From assembly GCA_027489295.1 (NCBI GenBank), contig JAIYAA010000382.1, forward strand, positions 1 to 54,336: a stretch of 54,336 nucleotides of DNA, written 5' to 3'. The notes below the pieces were generated by a model. That model was not told the DNA's origin and made no database searches. It saw only the letters and a list, made by a program, of their open reading frames with translations. The position numbers were made by a program, and so were the translations under genes. The DNA is from Sphingomonadales bacterium (GTDB lineage Bacteria; Pseudomonadota; Alphaproteobacteria; Sphingomonadales; Sphingomonadaceae). Numbering within the stretch: the stretch's first letter is position 1; each line of letters begins with the position of its first letter. Shown here piece by piece: positions 49,091 through 54,336 of the stretch.

Positions 49091-49831
49091 TTACCAGTCG
49101 CCGGCGGCCCCCATCCAGAGGCTTACTGCCGCCGCCGCCGCGGTCTCGGCGCGCAGGATGCGGGGGCCGAGCGCGATGCCGATGGCCTGCGGAACGGCGC
49201 GAATCGATTCGCGTTCCTCGGCGTCGAATCCGCCCTCCGGGCCTACCAGGATCGCGGCGGGCCCGGGATGGGCGCGCATCGCCGCAAACGCGGGCACGCC
49301 GCCGGTCTCGTCGGCGAAGAACAGGGCGCGGTCCGCCGGCCAGTCGCGGAGCAGGGCGGGGAGCTTCACCGGCTCGACCAGCTCGGGCAGCGCGGTGCGG
49401 CCGCATTGCTCGGCCGCCTCGATCATGTGGGAGCGGAGCCGATCGAGGTTGAGCCGGTCGATCACCGTACGGCGGGTGAGCACCGGCACGAGGCGGGCGA
49501 CACCGAGCTCGCAGGCCTTTTCCGCCACCCAGTCGATGCGGCCCTTCTTGATCGGCGCGGCGCACAGCCACAGGTCGGGCACATTCTCGTGGGGCCGGAG
49601 CTGCTCGGTAATCTCCAGCGTCAGGTCGCGCTTGCCGATGTCGCGCGCGATGCCGAGCCATTCGCCGTTCGTCCCGTCAAACAGCTTCACCGCTTCGCCG
49701 GGCTTCAGCCGCATCACCGAACCGAGGTAATGCGCCTGCGGACCGTCGATCCGGCGCAGCCCAGGTGCGAGCGGGCCTTCGACGAACAGGCGGGGGGCGG
49801 ATTGCGGCGGCCAGGCGGGGGTTGCGGGCAT
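49091..49831 (-). CDS. rsmE: 16S rRNA m3U1498 methyltransferase RsmE
   Basis: With the ATG at 49831 the protein has 246 residues, the normal RsmE length; the frame extends further but is family-unlike there. A PUA-like N-terminal domain (HYLGSVMRLKPGEAVKLFDG) is followed by the SPOUT knot with AILVGPEGGFDAEERESIR and ALGPRILRAETAAAAAV. It methylates N3 of U1498 in 16S rRNA in the small ribosomal subunit. Confidence 0.92.
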   Translation of the reverse strand: MPATPAWPPQSAPRLFVEGPLAPGLRRIDGPQAHYLGSVMRLKPGEAVKLFDGTNGEWLGIARDIGKRDLTLEITEQLRPHENVPDLWLCAAPIKKGRIDWVAEKACELGVARLVPVLTRRTVIDRLNLDRLRSHMIEAAEQCGRTALPELVEPVKLPALLRDWPADRALFFADETGGVPAFAAMRAHPGPAAILVGPEGGFDAEERESIRAVPQAIGIALGPRILRAETAAAAAVSLWMGAAGDW

Positions 49832-49967
49832 GGGCGTTGCTGTAGCCGGGGTGGGGCCGGTTCGTCCATGCGCCCTATCCCCCGCGGACGATGGCGGGAG
49901 CCTATCGCCTGCTGTAGCATTTGTGCAGCGCGGCACGCCTGCCGCGTCCAGCCGAGGATTGCACTCC

Positions 49968-50534
49968 ATGCGCCTGCCGCTCCTGCACCCCGATCAGCTC
50001 AGCGACACCCAGAAGCCGCTCTACGACGATATGAAGCGCGGCATCTCGTCCAACTTCAACGCCTTCGTCGCGGTGGGAGAGGACGGCAGCCTGATGGGGC
50101 CGTGGAACCCCTGGCTGCACGAGCCGCGGATCGGCGGCGCGATCTGGGAACTGACCAAGGCGATGTCGATGGAAGCGACGCTGCCCGACCCTGCCCGCCA
50201 GATCGCGATCCTCGTCACCGGCGCGCATTTCGATGCCGCCTATGAGATCTACGCCCATGTCGCCGTGGCGGAGGAAGAGAAGATGTCGCCCGCGCGCATC
50301 TCCGCGATCTGCGCGGGCCTTAAGCCCGCGGACCTCAACGACCAGGAAAACGTCGCGTTCGACGTCGCCTATGCGCTGGTGAAGGGCGGCGTGCTGCCCG
50401 AGCCGTGCTACCGCCTTGCGGTCGATACCTTCGGGCAGCACGGAGCGAACGAGCTGATCTATCTGGTCGGGCTCTACAGCCTGGTCTCGGTGACGCTGAA
50501 CGGGTTCAACGTGCCGGTGCCCGAGCGCGAATGA
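49968..50534 (+). CDS. Carboxymuconolactone decarboxylase / AhpD-like protein
   Basis: The 188-residue protein is an AhpD-like all-helical protein: PWNPWLHEPRIGGAIWELTK, DPARQIAILVTGAHFDAAYE, IYAHVAVAEEEKMSP and ANELIYLVGLYSLVSVTLNG. The typical CxxC redox pair is not seen, so it is more likely a decarboxylase-like or unknown member than an alkylhydroperoxidase. It is divergent from rsmE and convergent with the EF-hand gene. Confidence 0.85.
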   Translation: MRLPLLHPDQLSDTQKPLYDDMKRGISSNFNAFVAVGEDGSLMGPWNPWLHEPRIGGAIWELTKAMSMEATLPDPARQIAILVTGAHFDAAYEIYAHVAVAEEEKMSPARISAICAGLKPADLNDQENVAFDVAYALVKGGVLPEPCYRLAVDTFGQHGANELIYLVGLYSLVSVTLNGFNVPVPERE

Positions 50535-50546
50535 GGGCCGGGGGCG

Positions 50547-51287
50547 TCAGCCCCCGTAACCGCCGCCCATCTGGCCGCCCATGCCGCCGCCGCCGCGATG
50601 GCCACCGCCACCGCCCCGGCGGCCGCCGCCATCGCTCGGACCGCCCCGGCCGCCGCGCCGCTTCATCGGGCCGGCGCGAAGCTCGGGCAGTTCTTCCTTG
50701 GTGATCTTGCCGTCATGGTTGGTGTCGAGCAGGTCGAACCGGCGCTTGGCCGCGCCGAGGAACTCGACCGGGGTCACGCCGCCGTTGAGGCTCGAATCGG
50801 CCGCCGTCACCGGCTCCGGGCTGCCGAGATAGTTGAAGCGGGCAAGGCCGCTCAGCACGCGCGTCGAGCCGATGTCGGCGGCTTTTACCTGGCCGTCATC
50901 GCCCATCGTCGGGCCGCCCATTTCGAACCCGCCGCCGCGCGCCTCGGGGGCCAGCACGGTCTCGTAATATTCGATGTCACCCGGGTCGATCTCGCCATCG
51001 CCCTTGCGGTCGAGGACCTTGAACCAGCGCATCGCATCGTCGCGAAACTCGTCGAGCGTCAGCGCGCCGTCATGGTTGGCATCGGCGCCGTCGAACCAGG
51101 CGTCCTGCGGCGCCTTGCCATCGGGCGTGCCACGAAAGGGCTCGCCCATCGGGCTGACGAACAGGCCGCGCGGACGGCCGCCGGGGCCCCCCGGTCCGCC
51201 CGGGCCACCCGGCGGCGGCGGTCCGTCCTGCGCCTGCGCGCCGCTTGCCAGCACGAGCAACAGCCCGGCGATCCCCAGCATCCGCAT
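50547..51287 (-). CDS. Secreted EF-hand calcium-binding protein
   Basis: With the ATG at 51287 (GGAGGG ribosome site) the protein has 246 residues. A signal peptide (MRMLGIAGLLLVLASGAQAQ) is followed by a Gly/Pro-rich stretch. EF-hand loops are DANHDGALTLDEF, DRKGDGEIDPGDI and DTNHDGKITKEEL. A weaker loop-like element (DSSLNGGVTPVEF) is also seen. The C-terminus is a Gly/Arg/His-rich tail of about 40 residues. It is exported to the periplasm or outside and probably binds calcium; its role is unknown. Confidence 0.85.
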   Translation of the reverse strand: MRMLGIAGLLLVLASGAQAQDGPPPPGGPGGPGGPGGRPRGLFVSPMGEPFRGTPDGKAPQDAWFDGADANHDGALTLDEFRDDAMRWFKVLDRKGDGEIDPGDIEYYETVLAPEARGGGFEMGGPTMGDDGQVKAADIGSTRVLSGLARFNYLGSPEPVTAADSSLNGGVTPVEFLGAAKRRFDLLDTNHDGKITKEELPELRAGPMKRRGGRGGPSDGGGRRGGGGGHRGGGGMGGQMGGGYGG

Positions 51288-51401
51288 ATCCTTGCCCTCC
51301 ACCCGAAAACCGATTCGTCGCGCTAGCTAGCGATTGTCGCAGAAATATGCCGAAAAATTTCGACTTGGGGGCAGGCCTGCGCTTGTGGCAGCAGGCGGGG
51401 C

Positions 51402-52334
51402 ATGACCGGCGCCACTCCCATCGTCCCCGATACCGAACATCGCGGCCTGCTCGGGCTGCTGCCCCGCGGCTGGCGGCCCTATGCGCTGCTCGCGCGGTTC
51501 GACCGGCCGATCGGCTGGTGGCTGCTGTTCCTGCCCTGCGCCTGGGGGGCGGTGCTCTCCGGGTTGCCCGATGGCGGCTGGTGGCGGATCGGGGCGATGC
51601 TGGCGGGCGCGATCGCGATGCGCGGCGCGGGGTGCGTCTACAACGACATCGTCGACCGCGATCTCGACGCGCAGGTGGAGCGCACCCGCAGCCGCCCGTT
51701 GCCGAGCGGCGCGGTCTCGGTGCGCGCGGCCTGGACCTGGCTTGGCGTGCTGCTGGCGATCGGCCTCGGCGTGTGGCTCGCCATGCCGCTGCCCGCCAAG
51801 CTCTGGTCGCTGGCGACGCTGCCGGTGGTCGCCGCCTATCCGTTCATGAAGCGCATCACCTGGTGGCCGCAGGCGTTCCTCGGCATCGTGTTCGGATCGG
51901 GCGCCGTCGTGGGCTTCGTCGCCGGCGATCCCGAGGGCGCGTTCGCCAGCCGGAGCGGCGCGCAGTGGTGGCTCTATGCCGGCACGATCCTGTGGGTGAT
52001 CGGCTACGACACGATCTACGCGCTGCAGGACGTGGAGGACGACGCGATCGTCGGCGTCCGCTCCTCCGCGCGGCGGATGGGGGCGCACGTCCGCTTCGGG
52101 GTGGGGCTGCTCTATGGCGCCGCGCTGCTGCTGTGGGGCTGGGCCTTGTGGACCGTGCGGCCGGACCCGCTGGCGCTGCTCGCGCTGCTGCCGGTGGCGG
52201 TGCATTTCGCCTGGCAGCTCGCCACGCTGAAGCCCGCCGACGGCACCAATGCGCTGCGCCGCTTCCGCGCCAATCGCGATGCCGGCTTCCTGATGCTGGC
52301 GGCCTGCGCGGTGGTGGGGCTTTCCGGACTTTGA
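51402..52334 (+). CDS. ubiA: 4-hydroxybenzoate polyprenyltransferase (ubiquinone synthesis)
   Basis: The 310-residue integral membrane protein has eight to nine hydrophobic segments. The two Asp-rich motifs of UbiA prenyltransferases are visible: NDIVDRDLDAQ followed by RTRSRPLPSG, and DTIYALQDVEDDA. It attaches the polyprenyl chain to 4-hydroxybenzoate in the inner membrane. It runs with pmbA and the next gene as a probable rightward group. Confidence 0.93.
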   Translation: MTGATPIVPDTEHRGLLGLLPRGWRPYALLARFDRPIGWWLLFLPCAWGAVLSGLPDGGWWRIGAMLAGAIAMRGAGCVYNDIVDRDLDAQVERTRSRPLPSGAVSVRAAWTWLGVLLAIGLGVWLAMPLPAKLWSLATLPVVAAYPFMKRITWWPQAFLGIVFGSGAVVGFVAGDPEGAFASRSGAQWWLYAGTILWVIGYDTIYALQDVEDDAIVGVRSSARRMGAHVRFGVGLLYGAALLLWGWALWTVRPDPLALLALLPVAVHFAWQLATLKPADGTNALRRFRANRDAGFLMLAACAVVGLSGL

Positions 52335-52365
52335 TTTTGTGCCCCCGCGCCCCTAGATCGCGGGG

Positions 52366-53712
52366 ATGCTGAACAACGAACAGGCCCTGGAGCGCGCCGC
52401 CGATGCGGTGGCGCGTGCCCGCCGTGCCGGGGCCGATGCCGCCGATGCCGTCTTCTCCGCCGATCGCTCGCTTTCGGTCTCCGTCCGGATGGGCGCGCTG
52501 GAGGATGTCGAGCGCTCCGAGGCCGAGGAACTGGACCTCCGCGTGTTCGTGGGCCGCCGCTCGGCGAGCGTCTCGACCAGCGACCTGAGCAGCGACGCGC
52601 TCGCGACGCTGGTGGAGCGCGCCGTCGCCATGGCGCGCGAGGCGCCCGAGGACCGCTGGGCCGGCCTCGCCCCCGAGGACCGGCTGATGCAAGGCGCGCC
52701 CCCGCAGCTCGACCTGGACGACGGCGCCGAGGTGGAACCCGCCGCATTGAAGGCCCGCGCGCTCGCCGCCGAAGAGGCTGCGCGGGGCGTCGCGGGCGTC
52801 ACCAACAGCGAGGGTGCCGGCGCCGGCGCGAGCCGGGTGCAGCTGGCGCTGGTCACCAGCCATGGCTTCAGCGGCGCCTATGCGCAGTCGAGCCACGGCA
52901 TTTCCGCCAGCGTGCTGGCCGGCAGCGAGGGTGCGATGGAGCGCGACTATGCGCACCACTCCGCCCGCCACGCGGTGCAACTCGATTCGCCCGAGGTGAT
53001 CGGGCGGTTGGCCGGCGAGCGGGCGGTGGCGCGGTGCAACCCGCGCAAGATCCCCAGCGGCGCGATGCCGGTGGTGTTCGACCGCCGTGTGTCTTCGGGG
53101 CTGCTCGGCCATCTGATGGGGGCGATCTCGGGCGCGGCGATCACGCGCAAGACGAGCTTCCTGCTCGACGCGCTGGGCAGCCAGGTGTTCGCGCCCGGCG
53201 TGACGGTGTGGGACGATCCGCACCGCCCGCGCGGCATGCGCTCGCGTGCCTTCGACGGCGAGGGGCTGCCGGTCCAGCCCGTGCAGATCGTGCGCGAGGG
53301 CATGCTCGAGACCTGGCTGCTCGAAAGTGCCGCAGCCCGCCAGCTGGGGCTGGAGCCGACCGGCCACGCGACGCGCGGCGGCGGCGGCGCGCCGGGGGTG
53401 TCGCCGAGCAACCTCTATATGGCGCCGGGCCATGTGCCGGCCGCAACGCTGATCGGCGAGATCGAGTACGGCCTCTACGTGTTCGAGCTGATCGGCCAGG
53501 GCGTCAACGGCGTGACCGGCGACTATAGCCGGGGCGCCGCGGGCTTCCTGATCGAGAAGGGCGAGCTTACCGTGCCAGTCTCCGAGATCACCATCGCGAG
53601 CAACCTCAAGGACATGTTCCGCGCGATCACTCCGGCCAACGACCTCGAGTTCCGCTATGGCATCAACGCGCCGACGCTCCGCATCGACGGGATGACGATC
53701 GCCGGTGCCTGA
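52366..53712 (+). CDS. pmbA: PmbA/TldE-family metalloprotease partner
   Basis: The 448-residue protein matches the TldD/PmbA family: RMGALEDVERSEAEELDLRV and FVGRRSASVSTSDLSSDALA at the start, then SGLLGHLMGAISGAAITRKT, GLPVQPVQIVREGMLETWLL and GVNGVTGDYSRGAAGFLIE. Family knowledge: TldE (PmbA) forms a protease complex with TldD, which holds the metal site; this member lacks a HExxxH motif, in line with TldE. It works in peptide maturation such as microcin processing. Confidence 0.93.
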   Translation: MLNNEQALERAADAVARARRAGADAADAVFSADRSLSVSVRMGALEDVERSEAEELDLRVFVGRRSASVSTSDLSSDALATLVERAVAMAREAPEDRWAGLAPEDRLMQGAPPQLDLDDGAEVEPAALKARALAAEEAARGVAGVTNSEGAGAGASRVQLALVTSHGFSGAYAQSSHGISASVLAGSEGAMERDYAHHSARHAVQLDSPEVIGRLAGERAVARCNPRKIPSGAMPVVFDRRVSSGLLGHLMGAISGAAITRKTSFLLDALGSQVFAPGVTVWDDPHRPRGMRSRAFDGEGLPVQPVQIVREGMLETWLLESAAARQLGLEPTGHATRGGGGAPGVSPSNLYMAPGHVPAATLIGEIEYGLYVFELIGQGVNGVTGDYSRGAAGFLIEKGELTVPVSEITIASNLKDMFRAITPANDLEFRYGINAPTLRIDGMTIAGA

Positions 53713-54336
53713 GCTGGCCGCCGAAATCGCCGCCATCGCCGCCGAGGCGGGGCGCCACGCCATGGCGCGCTGGCAGAGCGATTTCGCGCGCTGGGAAAAG
53801 GCGCCGGGCAACCCGGTCTGCGCGGTGGACCTCGAGGTCGATGCGCTGCTCCGCGACCGGCTGGGAGCGCTGCTGCCCGATGCCGGGTGGCTTTCGGAAG
53901 AGACGGTGGACAATGCCGATCGGCTGGCGCTCTCCCGCCTCTGGGTGGTGGACCCGATCGACGGCACCCGCGATTATCTGCGCGGGCGGCCCGGCTGGGC
54001 GGTCTCGATCGCGCTGGTGGAGAACGGCCAGCCGGTGATCGGCGTGCTCGACGCCCCCGCGCGCGGCGAGGTGTGGACGGCGCGAGCCGGGGCGGGGGCG
54101 GGGGCGTGGCGGAACGGCGTGGCGCTGCGGGCGGCCGAGCGCGCCGAACTGCCCGGCGCGCGGGTGCCGGCGGACCAGCTCCCCAAGGTCGACCGCGACC
54201 TGGTGATGGTCCCCAAGCCCAATTCGATCGCGCTGCGCATCGCGATGGTCGCGGCGGGCGAGGCCGACCTCGTCGCGACGCTGCGCTGGGGGCATGAATG
54301 GGACATCGCGGCGGCGGTGCTCTTGGCGCGCGAGGC
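53705..54336 (+). CDS. Inositol monophosphatase-family / CysQ-like phosphatase, 3' end outside the window
   Basis: The reading starts at GTG 53705, overlapping the pmbA stop by eight bases, and runs off the right end (about 210 residues seen). Motifs of the lithium-sensitive phosphatase family are present: WLSEETVDN (first acidic site), LWVVDPIDGTRDYLRG (DPIDGT) and GHEWDIAAAV (WDxAA). It may act on inositol phosphate, 3'-phosphoadenosine 5'-phosphate (CysQ) or histidinol phosphate; the region seen does not decide. Confidence 0.88.
   Translation, partial: MPELAAEIAAIAAEAGRHAMARWQSDFARWEKAPGNPVCAVDLEVDALLRDRLGALLPDAGWLSEETVDNADRLALSRLWVVDPIDGTRDYLRGRPGWAVSIALVENGQPVIGVLDAPARGEVWTARAGAGAGAWRNGVALRAAERAELPGARVPADQLPKVDRDLVMVPKPNSIALRIAMVAAGEADLVATLRWGHEWDIAAAVLLARE

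Overview
The window is GC-rich bacterial chromosome that looks like a sphingomonad (Alphaproteobacteria, probably Sphingomonas). The basis is the gene content: an EipA-like DUF1134 protein, plant-type glutamate-cysteine ligase, an alpha-ketoglutaric semialdehyde dehydrogenase with LacI-type operator-like sites, UbiA, PmbA, and a CCCTCCCG-type hairpin after a gene. The taxonomic call is inference from memory of such genomes; no search was run.

Layout. (1) 1-1770: host chromosome with the 3' part of dihydroorotase and a convergent eipA-like gene. (2) 1771-1863: tRNA-Ser(GCT), whose 3' end is the integration site. (3) about 1850-42615: an integrated prophage-like element of about 40.75 kb, bounded by a 14-bp duplication of the tRNA 3' end. 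(4) 42620-54336: host chromosome with an ArsB-type transporter, an MFS transporter, an aldehyde dehydrogenase, a ParDE-type toxin-antitoxin pair, gshA, rsmE, a carboxymuconolactone-decarboxylase-like protein, an EF-hand protein, ubiA, pmbA and a partial inositol-phosphatase-family gene.

The element starts with a P4-type tyrosine integrase and a HicAB pair. A leftward early operon of twelve almost continuously overlapping genes follows (11896 down to 4151). Most of these are unknown, but one encodes a ParB-like protein, one a LexA-type winged helix without a protease, one an AlpA-like regulator, and one a remarkable 742-residue protein. That protein has about nine helix-turn-helix units alternating with seven CxCGx4HxxxC zinc-knuckle-like motifs and a C-terminal part that resembles a sigma factor. 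A lambda-like immunity switch (S24-type repressor and Cro-like protein) lies at 12000-13023, with five copies of one palindromic operator. Rightward genes encode a CHC2/Toprim primase, a DnaB-like helicase and helper proteins, then HNH endonuclease, terminase, HK97-type portal, ClpP-like protease and capsid, head-tail joining proteins, tail tube, tail chaperones with a well-placed -1 slippery heptamer (AAATTTC), and a 1927-residue tape measure protein.

After the tape measure gene the usual phage programme stops. I see no tail tip, receptor-binding, holin or endolysin genes. A MobV-type plasmid relaxase gene follows at once, preceded by a long intergenic segment with a 21-bp palindrome, and then a few regulatory or unknown leftward genes up to attR. 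The element therefore looks like a phage head and tail-tube module joined to a mobilisation module. It may be a truncated prophage or a hybrid mobile element. Repeats of CATGGTATC near both ends look like integrase arm-binding sites.
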